From Corynebacterium minutissimum (GTDB lineage: Bacteria; Actinomycetota; Actinomycetes; Mycobacteriales; Mycobacteriaceae): DNA of 64,000 nt. Shown here in pieces: positions 9,001 through 18,321 of the stretch (positions are counted from its first letter, which is position 1; every line of letters begins with the position of its first letter). The stretch spans positions 186,001-250,000 of the forward strand of contig NZ_JSEF01000012.1 of assembly GCF_000805675.1 (NCBI RefSeq), read 5' to 3'. The position numbers were made by a program, and so were the translations under genes. The notes under the pieces were generated by a model. The model ran no database searches, was not told the origin of the DNA, and was given only the letters and a program-made list of their open reading frames with translations.

Positions 9001-9264
9001 GTGAAGAATTTTGAGAGCCTGTTTGAGGAATTGTCCCAGAAGATCACCGAGAGGCCTGAAGGCTCCGGCACCGTTGAGGCCTATGACAAAGGCATTCACC
9101 ACCTGGGCAAGAAAATCGTCGAAGAGGCTGGCGAGGTATGGATCGCCGCGGAATACCAGTCCGACGAGGAACTCGCTGAGGAAATGTCGCAGCTACTGTA
9201 TTGGCTGCAGGTCATGGCCCATAAGCGCGGCCTGAAGCTCGACGACATTTATCGCTACCTCTAG
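9001..9264 (+). CDS. hisE: Phosphoribosyl-ATP pyrophosphatase
   Basis: 87-aa enzyme of the second step of histidine synthesis, hydrolysing PR-ATP to PR-AMP. The MazG-like helical fold is indicated by RPEGSGTV, the [20 protein letters not shown] metal-binding block and the [15 protein letters not shown] helix. The GTG at 9001 gives the standard family start; an upstream in-frame GTG at 8983 would add six atypical residues. It is followed after 15 bases by hisG, so the two form an operon separate from the remaining his genes. Confidence 0.94.
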   Translation: MKNFESLFEELSQKITERPEGSGTVEAYDKGIHHLGKKIVEEAGEVWIAAEYQSDEELAEEMSQLLYWLQVMAHKRGLKLDDIYRYL

Positions 9265-9279
9265 AGAAAGCCACATCCC

Positions 9280-10125
9280 ATGATCAAAATTGCTGTTCCC
9301 AACAAGGGTTCCCTGTCCGAGTCTGCTCTCGAAATCCTCAAGGAGGCCGGCTACAAAGGCCGCGGACACAATAAATCGCTCAACGTCGTGGATGAGGAGA
9401 ACGGCGTTGAATTCTTCTTCCTGCGGCCCAAGGATATCGCCATCTACGTTGCTCAAGGCGTACTTGACCTCGGCATTACAGGCCGGGACCTTGCCCAAGA
9501 CTCCCGCGCCAAGTTCAACGAGGTACTCAACCTTGGGTTTGGAGCATCCACCTTCCGCTATGCCGCGCCCGCAGGCGAGGAATGGACTGTGGACAAACTG
9601 GAGGGCAAGCGTATTGCCACCTCGTACCCCAATGTTGTGCGCGACCACTTGGCAGCCAATGGCATAGAGGCAGAGGTCATCCGCCTTGACGGCGCGGTCG
9701 AAATTTCCATCCACCTAGGCGTGGCCGATGTTATCGCGGACGTTGTCTCCACGGGAGCCACGCTTCGCCAGCAGGGCCTTGAGCCTTTCGGGGACCCCAT
9801 CGTGGCGTCAGAAGCTGTTGTAATCAAACGCGCGGGGGAGGAACTGACAGACGAAGAAAACGTTGTGCTTGGTCGTATTCGCGGCATCCTCAACGCACGT
9901 CACTACGTCATGCTCGATTACAACGTGGCCGAGACGAATCTCCCAGACGTCGAAGCTGTCACGCCTGGCTTGACGGGTCCGACAATTTCTCCGTTGGCAC
10001 GTGAAGGATGGGTAGCAGTCCGCGTGATGGTTCCCCGCAAAATGGCGAACCAGGTGATGGACAGCCTTGCCGAGCTAGGAGCGGAAGCAATTCTTGCATC
10101 GGATCTCCGTATTGCCCGATTTTAG
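9280..10125 (+). CDS. hisG: ATP phosphoribosyltransferase, long form
   Basis: 281-aa HisG catalyses the first and committed step of histidine synthesis, condensing ATP with PRPP. The catalytic PRT-binding segment DVVSTGATLRQQGL is visible near residues 153-166, and an N-terminal IAVPNKGSLSESALEIL start is typical. The length and the C-terminal block (EGWVAVRVMVPRKMANQVMD, then LGAEAILASDLRIARF) show the long form with its own ACT-like histidine-feedback domain, so no HisZ is needed. It is co-transcribed with hisE, as in C. glutamicum, where this enzyme controls histidine flux. Confidence 0.96.
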   Translation: MIKIAVPNKGSLSESALEILKEAGYKGRGHNKSLNVVDEENGVEFFFLRPKDIAIYVAQGVLDLGITGRDLAQDSRAKFNEVLNLGFGASTFRYAAPAGEEWTVDKLEGKRIATSYPNVVRDHLAANGIEAEVIRLDGAVEISIHLGVADVIADVVSTGATLRQQGLEPFGDPIVASEAVVIKRAGEELTDEENVVLGRIRGILNARHYVMLDYNVAETNLPDVEAVTPGLTGPTISPLAREGWVAVRVMVPRKMANQVMDSLAELGAEAILASDLRIARF

Positions 10126-10216
10126 GGGCAGAGTCCAAACATTTTATTCGCACTCCTGGCTACGATGAAGGGTGACCACCGTCGTTCTTCGATTTATATG
10201 CAAGGAGTCAGCCATC

Positions 10217-11740
10217 ATGGCAAAGTCCACTAAGAAGGATGCTCAGACCGAGACCAAGGCCGCCAAGTCTGAGGTTGAGGAGAAGGCTACTAACAAGGCA
10301 CCTAAGGCTACGAGCACCAAAAAGACTCGTACTGAAACCGACCTCCTCGGCTCCATGGAGGTTCCCAACAATGCGTATTACGGCGTCCACACGCTGCGCG
10401 CAATTGAGAACTTCCAGATTTCCTACGTAACCATCAACACCATTCCGGACTTCATCCGCGGCATGGTTCAGGTCAAGAAGGCCACCGCAATGGCCAACCG
10501 CCGCCTTCACGTTCTGCCCAAGAAGAAGGCAGAAGCCATCATTTGGGCTTGTGACCAGATTTTGGAGAAGGGGCGCTGCATGGATCAGTTCCCGCTGGAT
10601 GTCTTCCAGGGTGGCGCAGGTACCTCACTCAACATGAACACCAACGAGGTCGTGGCTAACCTGGCGCTTGAGCACCTCGGTGAGGAAAAAGGCGCCTACG
10701 ACATCATTAACCCGAATGATGACGTCAATATGTCTCAGTCCACCAACGACGCGTACCCGACTGGCTTCCGCCTCGGCCTGTACTACGCCATGGAGGACCT
10801 CATTGAGCGTATCGATGCCCTTCAGGCTGCATTCCATGCCAAGGGCAACGACTTCTACGACATCCTGAAGATGGGCCGTACCCAGCTGCAGGACGCTGTG
10901 CCGATGACCCTCGGCGACGAGTTCAAGGCTTTCGCCCACAACCTCGCTGAGGAGCAGGCTATCCTGCGCGATTCCCAGAAGCGTCTCCTCGAAATCAACC
11001 TGGGTGCTACCGCCATCGGTACCGGTGTGAATACGCCGGCTGGCTACCGCCACCAGGTCACCGCCGCTCTGTCTGAGGTCACCGGTCTGGAAATCAAGAC
11101 CGCTCGCGATCTCATCGAAGCCACCTCTGACTGCGGCGCCTACGTGCTTCTGCACTCCACGATTAAGCGTGCCGCCATGAAGCTGGCCAAGATCTGTAAC
11201 GACCTGCGCCTTCTGTCTTCCGGTCCGCGTGCTGGTCTGGCAGAGATCAACCTCCCACCGCGTCAGGCTGGTTCCTCCATCATGCCGGGTAAGGTCAACC
11301 CGGTTATCCCAGAGGTTGTTAACCAGGTCTGCTTCAAGATCTTTGGTAACGACCACGTCGTCACCATGGCTGCTGAGGCTGGCCAGCTCCAGCTCAACGT
11401 CATGGAGCCGGTTATCGGTGAGGCCCTCTTCCAGTCCATCCGCATCATGGGCAATGCTGTGGACACCCTGCGCGAGAAGTGCGTTGAGGGTATTACCGCC
11501 AACGCTGATGTCTGCCGTGCTTACGTGGAGAACTCCATCGGTATCGTCACCTACCTGAACCCGTTCATCGGCCACCACAATGGTGACCTCATTGCCAAGG
11601 AGTCCCTCGAGACCGGCAAGGGCGTCAAGGAACTGGTCCTGGAGAAGGGCCTACTCGACGAAGAGACCCTCAACCGCGTGCTGTCTGTTGAGAACCTGAT
11701 GCACCCAGAGTTCCGTGGTCAGCTGTACATTGACGAATAA
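10217..11740 (+). CDS. aspA: Aspartate ammonia-lyase (aspartase)
   Basis: The 507-aa enzyme reversibly deaminates L-aspartate to fumarate and ammonia. The fumarase/aspartase superfamily signature [11 protein letters not shown] is at residues 352-362, and [21 protein letters not shown] and [16 protein letters not shown] form the rest of the active site. The ATG at 10217 follows an AAGGAG site; the in-frame ATG further upstream has no support. Residues 1-45 are a Lys/Ala/Glu/Thr-rich, probably disordered extension absent from E. coli AspA; from memory the C. glutamicum enzyme has a comparable tail. A strong hairpin follows at 11789-11825. The next gene is a Dcu-type C4-dicarboxylate carrier, a natural partner for aspartate import and fumarate or succinate export. 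Confidence 0.96.
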   Translation: MAKSTKKDAQTETKAAKSEVEEKATNKAPKATSTKKTRTETDLLGSMEVPNNAYYGVHTLRAIENFQISYVTINTIPDFIRGMVQVKKATAMANRRLHVLPKKKAEAIIWACDQILEKGRCMDQFPLDVFQGGAGTSLNMNTNEVVANLALEHLGEEKGAYDIINPNDDVNMSQSTNDAYPTGFRLGLYYAMEDLIERIDALQAAFHAKGNDFYDILKMGRTQLQDAVPMTLGDEFKAFAHNLAEEQAILRDSQKRLLEINLGATAIGTGVNTPAGYRHQVTAALSEVTGLEIKTARDLIEATSDCGAYVLLHSTIKRAAMKLAKICNDLRLLSSGPRAGLAEINLPPRQAGSSIMPGKVNPVIPEVVNQVCFKIFGNDHVVTMAAEAGQLQLNVMEPVIGEALFQSIRIMGNAVDTLREKCVEGITANADVCRAYVENSIGIVTYLNPFIGHHNGDLIAKESLETGKGVKELVLEKGLLDEETLNRVLSVENLMHPEFRGQLYIDE

Positions 11741-11788
11741 ATTGTCGTAATGACGCCCGCACGTGCAGGCGTCAAACTGTGCTACTTC

Positions 11789-11825
11789 AGCGCCCCCACC
11801 GCCATTGCTGGCCGGTGCGGGCGCT
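11789..11825 (+). terminator. Hairpin downstream of aspA
   Basis: Arms AGCGCCCCCACC (11789-11800) and GGTGCGGGCGCT (11814-11825) pair with one mismatch and continue into an inner GCC/GGC pair. The tail is pyrimidine-rich (ATTCCTTTCTCC) rather than a pure T-run, so this is a probable but imperfect terminator. Confidence 0.65.
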
Positions 11826-11857
11826 GATTCCTTTCTCCGTTGTTTGGGAAAAGAGAA

Positions 11858-12004
11858 ACCTCCCTACGGGTGTGTAACCTGACTTAGGTCTTGGGTGGGT
11901 GAGCAACGTGACTCTTGACACTGCTACCTGGTGGTTTTTGGCGGTGGGGTGGGATTGTTCCGCACTAAATTGGCCTAAGACCGGACCTCCTTACGGGTGT
12001 GTAA
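11858..12004. promoter_or_regulatory. 20-bp direct repeat pair upstream of the dicarboxylate carrier
   Basis: Two 20-base units, ACCTCCCTACGGGTGTGTAA at 11858-11877 and ACCTCCTTACGGGTGTGTAA at 11985-12004, differ at one position and lie 127 bp apart. They sit in the 413-bp aspA-carrier gap, outside any gene. The spacing and position suggest paired operator or activator sites for the carrier; no known regulator motif is recognised. Confidence 0.55.
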
Positions 12005-12153
12005 GTGGACACAATCGGGCTTAAGTCCGCATTTTTTCGCTCAAATAGGGCAGAATAAAAACAGTCAGTTGTCGTGCTTGACCCCACAGGCATCGGGTAG
12101 GGCGCGACTTACCCTCTTGTCCCGCAGCACTGCTGCGAATATTGGAGTCACAC

Positions 12154-13461
12154 ATGGTTGTTGTGCACATTCTCATTGTCCTAGCAGCGATTTATCTGGG
12201 TGCTCGAATCGGTTCCATCGGAATCGGTATGGCTGGTGGCCTGGGCGTCTTGATTCTCGGCCTTACCGGAGTTCCGATTACGCGCGAGGACATTCCTTTC
12301 GACGTCATCGGCATCATCATGACTGTCATTGCCGCCATCGCTGCCATGCAGCGCGCTGGCGGTATGGATTACTTGGTTTATCTCGCCGAGAAATTCCTCC
12401 GCAAGAATCCCAAACGAATCACTTTCTATGCACCGATTGTTACCTGGCTCATGACGGTGCTTGCCGGTACGGGCCACACCGCCTTTTCTACCCTCCCGGT
12501 CATTGTTGAGGTGGCCAAGGAAGGAAAGGTACGCCCCTCTCGTCCGTTGTCCATTTCCGTGGTCGCTTCGCAGATGGCGATTTGTGCCTCACCGATTTCT
12601 GCTGCAGTCGTCCTGTTGGCATCATTGCTTGAGCCGATGGGTGTGGGCTATCTCCAGATTTTGGCTGTCCTTATTCCAGCTACGTTCCTCGCCATCTTCC
12701 CGGCAGCATGGGTAGCCAACCGTGCGGGTGTTGAGTTGGAGGATGATCCCGTATATCAGCAGCGTAAGGAGCAGGGTCTGGTCAAGCTTCCACAAGGAGC
12801 GTCCAACTACAGCCCGAGCCAGGGCGCGAAGTCTTCCGTCATCATCTTCCTCGTGGCCATTGTCATCGTCATGCTGTGGGCTACGCTGACCTCGTCGCAG
12901 GTTGGACTCATTGAGGAACCGACTTTGCCACGTAATGAGGCCATTATGACGGTGATGCTCACCGCAGCAACCCTGATCGTGATGCTGACTAAGGTGCCGG
13001 CTGGTGATGTTCTCAATACCCCGGTGTTCAAATCCGGTATGTCCGCATGTATCTGCGTGTTGGGTGTTGCCTGGCTGGGCACCTCCCTGATTAACCACTA
13101 CCTGGAAGATATTCAGGAGCTCTCCGGAGAGATCATCGCATCGGCTCCATGGCTGCTGGCTGTCGTGCTCTTCTTTGCTGCGGCTCTGCTGTACTCGCAG
13201 GCAGCCACCACCAAGGCCCTTATGCCGGCCGCATTGGCACTTGGTGTCAACCCGCTGACCGCTGTAGCCGCTTTCCCAGCGGTGTCCGCACTGTTCATCC
13301 TGCCGACGTATCCGACTCTGCTGGCAGCAGTGGAGATGGACGATACCGGTTCGACACGCATCGGCAAGGCAGTCTTCAACCACCCATTTATCGTTCCGGG
13401 TGTGCTGAACATCGTGCTGTCGATTGTTCTCTGCTACCTTTTCGGCGCCGTCCTTATCTAG
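12154..13461 (+). CDS. Dcu-type anaerobic C4-dicarboxylate transporter
   Basis: 435 residues with about 11-12 membrane helices and the DcuA/DcuB family pattern (IVLAAIYLGARIGSIGIGMA start, GTGHTAFSTLPVIVEVAKEG, QMAICASPISAAVV, QAATTKALMPAALALG). Such carriers exchange aspartate, fumarate, malate and succinate, classically under oxygen limitation. The ATG at 12154 is chosen because a GGAG lies 6 bases upstream; the in-frame TTG at 12142 is less likely. It follows aspA after a terminator-like hairpin and a repeat-bearing leader, so it may have its own promoter while acting with aspartase in aspartate-to-succinate metabolism. Confidence 0.93.
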   Translation: MVVVHILIVLAAIYLGARIGSIGIGMAGGLGVLILGLTGVPITREDIPFDVIGIIMTVIAAIAAMQRAGGMDYLVYLAEKFLRKNPKRITFYAPIVTWLMTVLAGTGHTAFSTLPVIVEVAKEGKVRPSRPLSISVVASQMAICASPISAAVVLLASLLEPMGVGYLQILAVLIPATFLAIFPAAWVANRAGVELEDDPVYQQRKEQGLVKLPQGASNYSPSQGAKSSVIIFLVAIVIVMLWATLTSSQVGLIEEPTLPRNEAIMTVMLTAATLIVMLTKVPAGDVLNTPVFKSGMSACICVLGVAWLGTSLINHYLEDIQELSGEIIASAPWLLAVVLFFAAALLYSQAATTKALMPAALALGVNPLTAVAAFPAVSALFILPTYPTLLAAVEMDDTGSTRIGKAVFNHPFIVPGVLNIVLSIVLCYLFGAVLI

Positions 13462-13523
13462 CCAGCCATTATTTAGCCAGTGCACGCTAAAAATCGGGCT
13501 CTCACCGCGCTAAACTGGTGGGC

Positions 13524-15191
13524 ATGAGTACTCAACCTTCAGACGTTGACATTGCCCAAGCCCACCACCTGGAGCCCATCACTGAGATTGCCTCCCGTGC
13601 TGGTATCCCCGAATCAGCATTGATTCCCTTTGGCCGCACGAAAGCCAAAGTGGATATCACCCACATTGAGGACACGCCCGCTAAAGGAAAGCTTGTTCTC
13701 GTAACGGGGGTGTCGCCGACTCCGGCCGGTGAAGGTAAATCGACGGTCCTCATTGGCCTCACCGATGCCCTCGCCGCACTCGGTAAGAAAGCTATCGTCG
13801 CTCTCCGTGAGCCTTCCCAGGGACCAGTCATGGGCATCAAAGGTGGCGCTGCCGGTGGTGGCTACTCGCAGGTAGTTCCTATGGAGGACATCAACCTCCA
13901 CTTCACCGGTGATTTTCACGCTATCGCCGCAGCCACCAATACGCTGGCCGCCATCATTGATAACCACATCCATCAAGGCAATACGCTCAACATCGATCCG
14001 CGTCGCGTGACATGGCAGCGTTGTGTCGATGTCAATGACCGCGCCTTGCGCAACGTCATCACTGGGTTGGGTGGACCTGCCCACGGCGTACCAGGAGAGA
14101 CCAGCTTCACCATCACGGCAGCTTCGGAAATCATGGCAATTTTGGGTCTCGCTACGGACCTCGCCGATCTGAAGAAGCGCCTGGGTGACATCACGGTGGG
14201 CTACACCTACGACCACGAGCCAGTAACTGCTCGCGACTTGGATGCCGAGGGTGCCTTGACTGCGCTTATGCGGGACGCGCTTAACCCTAACCTGGTACAG
14301 ACCTTGGCTGGGACGCCGGCCTTCGTCCACGGAGGCCCCTTCGCCAACATCGCCCACGGTTGCAATACTCTGCTCGCAACCCAGACTGCAATGCGCTTTG
14401 GTGACATCGTCCTAACTGAAGCTGGCTTTGGCGCTGACCTCGGCGGCGAGAAATTCATGGATATCAAGGCCCGCTTTGGTGATCTTGATGTAGCCGGTGC
14501 CGTGGTTGTGGCTACGATTCGTTCGCAGAAATACAACGGTGGCCAGCCGCGCGAGGAACTCACCACAGAGAACCTTGACGCGCTGAAGAAGGGCGTGGTC
14601 AATCTCGAGCGCCACGTAGAAAATCTCCGCAGCTTCGGACTGACCCCAGTTGTTGCCCTCAACCTGTTCGGCAGCGATACGGACGCAGAGCGTGAGTTCA
14701 TGCGTCAGTGGGCCAAGGAATTCGGTGTCGCTCTAGAGGAAGCTGATGTCTGGGCTAAGGGTGGCGAGGGCGCAATCGACCTTGCACAGCTGTTGCTTGA
14801 GAATCTCTCTGAGGGCAGCTCGAAGCAGCTCTACGATCCTGAAGAGGGCATTGAGGCGTCGATCCAGACCATCGCCACCACGATCTACCGCGCTGAAAAC
14901 GTTGAGTACTCATCGAAGGCCCTCAAGGATTTGAAGTACATCAAGGACAACGGCTGGGAGAACTACCCGGTGGTGATCTCCAAGACGCAGTACTCCTTCT
15001 CCGACGACCCAAGCCAGCTAGGTGCTCCTGAAGGACATACCTTGCATGTCCGTGAGCTCCAGCCGCGAACTGGTGCCGGCTTCATCGTGGCGTTGACGGG
15101 TGATGTGATGACTATGCCGGGCTTGCCTAAGAAGCCAGCAGCGAACAACATCGATGTTGCTGCAGATGGCACGATTTCCGGCCTGTTCTAA
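13524..15191 (+). CDS. fhs: Formate-tetrahydrofolate ligase
   Basis: The 555-aa enzyme activates formate with ATP onto tetrahydrofolate, giving 10-formyl-THF for purine and formyl-methionine synthesis. The P-loop TPAGEGKSTVLIGLTDAL is near residue 70. It is followed by REPSQGPVMGIKGGAAGGGY and the LHFTGDFHAIAAATN segment typical of the family, and EAGFGADLGGEKFMDIK lies further on. The length matches. The ATG at 13524 is preferred over the GTG two codons upstream. It is convergent with the RecB-like nuclease gene, leaving 60 bases between stops. Confidence 0.97.
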   Translation: MSTQPSDVDIAQAHHLEPITEIASRAGIPESALIPFGRTKAKVDITHIEDTPAKGKLVLVTGVSPTPAGEGKSTVLIGLTDALAALGKKAIVALREPSQGPVMGIKGGAAGGGYSQVVPMEDINLHFTGDFHAIAAATNTLAAIIDNHIHQGNTLNIDPRRVTWQRCVDVNDRALRNVITGLGGPAHGVPGETSFTITAASEIMAILGLATDLADLKKRLGDITVGYTYDHEPVTARDLDAEGALTALMRDALNPNLVQTLAGTPAFVHGGPFANIAHGCNTLLATQTAMRFGDIVLTEAGFGADLGGEKFMDIKARFGDLDVAGAVVVATIRSQKYNGGQPREELTTENLDALKKGVVNLERHVENLRSFGLTPVVALNLFGSDTDAEREFMRQWAKEFGVALEEADVWAKGGEGAIDLAQLLLENLSEGSSKQLYDPEEGIEASIQTIATTIYRAENVEYSSKALKDLKYIKDNGWENYPVVISKTQYSFSDDPSQLGAPEGHTLHVRELQPRTGAGFIVALTGDVMTMPGLPKKPAANNIDVAADGTISGLF

Positions 15192-15251
15192 TTTTAGGTC
15201 CCGGTGCGGTCGGGGGTGTGTGGATACTAGTAGAGCGGTTATTCGACCGTT

Positions 15252-16046
15252 CTACTCCGGCCAGCCGGGGTACTCGGGCGGCGTACCGCCAAAGGCCGGG
15301 CACAGGTCCTGAAACGAACACCAGCCGCACAATTTCGAGGTCTTGGGGCGAAAATCGCCAGCCTTGCCATCACCTTCGATTTTCGCCCACAGCTCACCCA
15401 AGTCACGCTCGAAATATTCGAGCTCCTCAGGACCCGGAGTCAGGAACATCGAATCCAGCACCTTGAGGTACATCAAGCGCAACTGCGCCGGAATCGTGCC
15501 CATGATCCGCCAATACACGAGTGCATAGAAACGCATCTGGAATTGCGCATCGTGTGAATACCGGGGAAGAGGCTTCTTACCGGTCTTGTAGTCCACCACA
15601 CGTACTTCCCCGGTGGGCGCTACATCAACGCGATCAATAAAGCCGCGGACGGGCACACCATTGGGCAAAACCGTATCCACGTACATCTCGCACTCGTGGG
15701 CATCGAAGCCCTGTGGGTTCTCCATCTGGAAATAACCCTTGACCAGTTCACGTGCCTCGACGAAGAAGTCCAATTCTTCCTCGGCAGGGACGAGCTCCCT
15801 CAGATCCGGGTCCGCCTCAACCATCGAGACCCATTCGGGCTTAATCATTTTTACTGCGGCCGGGTAGTCACGCTCCTCGCGCGGGAGTTTATGCATGTTT
15901 TCCAAAACAGCGTGAACCAACGTTCCCTTGATCTGCGCCCTCGTCTTGGGTTCAGGGAGTTTGTCAATAGCCCTGAAGCGGTAGAGCAAAGGGCACTGGT
16001 TGTAGTCGGACGCGCGGGAAGGGGAGAGGGCTAGTCGTTTCGGCAT
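15252..16046 (-). CDS. RecB/Cas4-family PD-(D/E)XK nuclease
   Basis: A 264-aa stand-alone nuclease domain. An early LSPSRASDYNQCPLLYRF segment and GTLVHAVLEN (a RecB-family His motif) precede the catalytic core GFIDRVDVAP...RVVDYKTGKKP, with the Asp and the D-x-K residues. Four cysteines, Cys18 and Cys240, Cys243 and Cys249 near the C-terminus, have the spacing of the Cas4/AddB iron-sulfur clasp. It is therefore probably a Fe-S single-strand DNA exonuclease in repair. There are no cas genes or CRISPR array nearby, so a CRISPR role is unlikely. It is divergent from the M18 aminopeptidase, with 89 bases between starts. Confidence 0.9.
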   Translation of the reverse strand: MPKRLALSPSRASDYNQCPLLYRFRAIDKLPEPKTRAQIKGTLVHAVLENMHKLPREERDYPAAVKMIKPEWVSMVEADPDLRELVPAEEELDFFVEARELVKGYFQMENPQGFDAHECEMYVDTVLPNGVPVRGFIDRVDVAPTGEVRVVDYKTGKKPLPRYSHDAQFQMRFYALVYWRIMGTIPAQLRLMYLKVLDSMFLTPGPEELEYFERDLGELWAKIEGDGKAGDFRPKTSKLCGWCSFQDLCPAFGGTPPEYPGWPE

Positions 16047-16135
16047 GATGTTGCCTAGCCTAGCGCACGGCTCATGAAAACCCTGCTGCGCATACTTCAG
16101 GACGCACTGCTGCCAACCGTGGCAAGCTAGAAGGT

Positions 16136-17407
16136 ATGACTACGACGGATACCACGAAAGACTTTCTCGATTTCATCGCTGCTAGCCCCTCCTCCTACCA
16201 CGCTGCTGAAGAAGTAGCGCGCCAGCTGACGGAGGCGGGATTTAGCCGCCAGGAGGAAAACGAGGAGTGGTCAGCCGAACCAGGTGGACACGTCATGGTG
16301 CGGGGAGGCGCAGTCATGGCGTGGTATGTACCGGAAGGGGCTAGCCCTGAATCCGGATTCCGCATCATCGGTTCTCATACCGACTCCCCAGGCCTTGCCC
16401 TCAAGCCCACTCCGGACTTCGATTCCGCTGGGTGGCAACAGGTAGCTGTGGAAGTCTATGGCGGCGTTTTGTTGCACAGTTGGTTTGATCGCGAGCTCAC
16501 CGTGGGCGGCCAAGTTTTGACCAAGGATGGTTCCCGCCATCTCGTCAACACTGGTCCGCTCCTGCGCCTGCCTTCGCTGGCCATCCACCTCTACCGCAAG
16601 GATGAATTCAAGCCGGACCGTCAACGCCACATGCAGCCGGTACTCTCCGTAGGTACGCCAGAGACCTCCGTGATGGGCGTGATCGGCAACCAGCTCGGCG
16701 TTGAACCCGATGACATTGCCTCCTTCAATCTCATTACTGCGGATGCCCACCGCGGGGAGGTCTTCGGCGCGGGGGAGAAGCTCATCGCTGCCGGGCGTAT
16801 GGATAATCTATCCTCCGTTCATGCCTCGCTGCGGGCGATGGTTGGAGTGGCGTCGTCAAGCGCAGCGCTTAACAACCAGGACATTCTGGTGATGGCCGCA
16901 TTTGACCACGAAGAGGTTGGCTCCTCCTCCCGTTATGGTGCCGGCGGTCCCATCCTGGGAGACGTGCTCACGCGTACCGCGCGTGCGCTCGGCGCGAACG
17001 AGGAGCAGCGTTTCCAGATGTTTGCCCGCTCCAGCTGTGTATCAGCAGATGCAGCGCACTCGGTGCACCCAAACTATGCTGAAAAACACGACCCTACGCA
17101 TCATCCAATCATCGGCCAGGGCCCCGTGACCAAGATCAACGGCAACCAGCGTTATGCCTCCGATGCTGTCACGGTGAATCTCTGGGAGGACGCGTGCCGC
17201 CGTGCAGGTGTTCCGTACCAGCGCTTCGTGGGCAATAATGATGTGCCGTGTGGCTCCACGATTGGTCCAATCTCTGCCACGCGTTTGGGTATCCCCACTG
17301 TGGATGTCGGTGTGCCGATGCTGTCGATGCACTCCGCCCGCGAGCTTGTGGGCGAACGTGACCAACTATGGCTCGGCCAGGCTCTTGAGGCATACTTGGT
17401 GGGTTAA
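16136..17407 (+). CDS. M18 family aminopeptidase
   Basis: The 423-aa cytosolic dizinc aminopeptidase removes N-terminal residues, usually acidic or neutral, from peptides. Metal-site motifs are GSHTDSPGLALKP near residue 80, GRMDNLSSVHASL, and AAFDHEEVGSSSRYGAGGP near 255. A late GSTIGPISATRLGIPTVDVG and MHSARELVGERD (with a metal His) complete the site. The length is normal for the PepC/ApeB type. It is followed after 41 bases by trmI and could be the first gene of the run leading into the pupylation island, whose peptide products it might help to degrade, though that is only positional. Confidence 0.95.
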   Translation: MTTTDTTKDFLDFIAASPSSYHAAEEVARQLTEAGFSRQEENEEWSAEPGGHVMVRGGAVMAWYVPEGASPESGFRIIGSHTDSPGLALKPTPDFDSAGWQQVAVEVYGGVLLHSWFDRELTVGGQVLTKDGSRHLVNTGPLLRLPSLAIHLYRKDEFKPDRQRHMQPVLSVGTPETSVMGVIGNQLGVEPDDIASFNLITADAHRGEVFGAGEKLIAAGRMDNLSSVHASLRAMVGVASSSAALNNQDILVMAAFDHEEVGSSSRYGAGGPILGDVLTRTARALGANEEQRFQMFARSSCVSADAAHSVHPNYAEKHDPTHHPIIGQGPVTKINGNQRYASDAVTVNLWEDACRRAGVPYQRFVGNNDVPCGSTIGPISATRLGIPTVDVGVPMLSMHSARELVGERDQLWLGQALEAYLVG

Positions 17408-17448
17408 CCCGGACATCCCTCCCTCACTTGTGAAAGGCCCTAAACGCT

Positions 17449-18285
17449 ATGGCATATTCTGGCCCCTTCAGCTACGGCGACCGCGTGCAGCTTACTGATG
17501 CTAAGCGCCGTCACTACACCATCTTCCTCGAAGAGGGAGGCCAGTTCCACTCGCACAAGGGCATCATCAATCACGATGACATCGTCGGGCTCGATGAAGG
17601 ATCGGTCATCGACTCCTCCCTGGGCAGCTCCTTCCTCCTCTTCCGCCACCTCATGGTGGATCACGTGCTCTCCATGCCGCGCGGTGCAGCAGTGATTTAC
17701 CCCAAGGACTCCGCACAGATCTTGGTCGAAGGCGATATTTTCATGGGTGCCCGCGTGCTTGAGGCCGGTGCTGGCTCCGGTGCATTGTCCATGACGCTGC
17801 TGCGTGCCGTGGGCCCTCAAGGCCACGTGTACTCCTATGAAGTCCGCGATGATCACCTCGAATACGCGGTGGACAACGTCAAGGAATACTTCGGCGAGCA
17901 GCCCGAGTGGTGGAGCCCGCGCCTGGGGGACTTGGCAGATGTGACCGTCGAGGATCTGGGCGGCCCTGTGGACCGCGTCATCCTCGACATGCTCGAGCCG
18001 TGGGAGCATCTAGAAAAGGTACGTGACATCCTCATTCCGGGTGGCGTCTTCATGACTTATGTGGCCACCGTGCCACAGCTTATGAAGGTGATGGAAGGCA
18101 TCCGTGAGCTTAAGTGCTTTACGGAGCCCAAGGCGTGGGAGTCTCTCGTGCGCGAGTGGAAGGTGGAGGGCCTCGCTACGCGCCCGGAGCACCGCATGAA
18201 CGCCCACACTGCCTTCCTGATTTGGACGCGCCGGCTTGCCGACGGCGTCACGCCGCCCCGCCCGCAGCGCCGCGCACGAAAGTAG
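17449..18285 (+). CDS. trmI: tRNA (adenine-58-N1)-methyltransferase
   Basis: The 278-aa SAM-dependent enzyme makes m1A58 in the T-loop of tRNA. The GPFSYGDRVQLTD start and an N-terminal beta domain are typical. SAM motif I EAGAGSG is at 105-111, and YSYEVRDDHLEYAVDNV and DRVILDMLEPWEHLEKV follow. It lies immediately upstream of arc, the same order as in mycobacteria and other actinobacteria with a Pup locus. The last residues are Arg/Pro-rich (PPRPQRRARK). Confidence 0.96.
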   Translation: MAYSGPFSYGDRVQLTDAKRRHYTIFLEEGGQFHSHKGIINHDDIVGLDEGSVIDSSLGSSFLLFRHLMVDHVLSMPRGAAVIYPKDSAQILVEGDIFMGARVLEAGAGSGALSMTLLRAVGPQGHVYSYEVRDDHLEYAVDNVKEYFGEQPEWWSPRLGDLADVTVEDLGGPVDRVILDMLEPWEHLEKVRDILIPGGVFMTYVATVPQLMKVMEGIRELKCFTEPKAWESLVREWKVEGLATRPEHRMNAHTAFLIWTRRLADGVTPPRPQRRARK

Positions 18286-18321
18286 GGGGTAAGGGCCTGT
18301 ACGCGCGCTAGGGTGGATCCT

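Noticed and set aside
10625..11578. Long open frame antisense to aspA
   Set aside because: It lies wholly inside a clear aspA gene, has no ribosome binding site and its composition mirrors the codon bias of the sense strand.
15252..16046. Cas4 as part of a CRISPR system
   Set aside because: The protein is a stand-alone RecB/Cas4-like nuclease; there is no array or other cas gene within the window.
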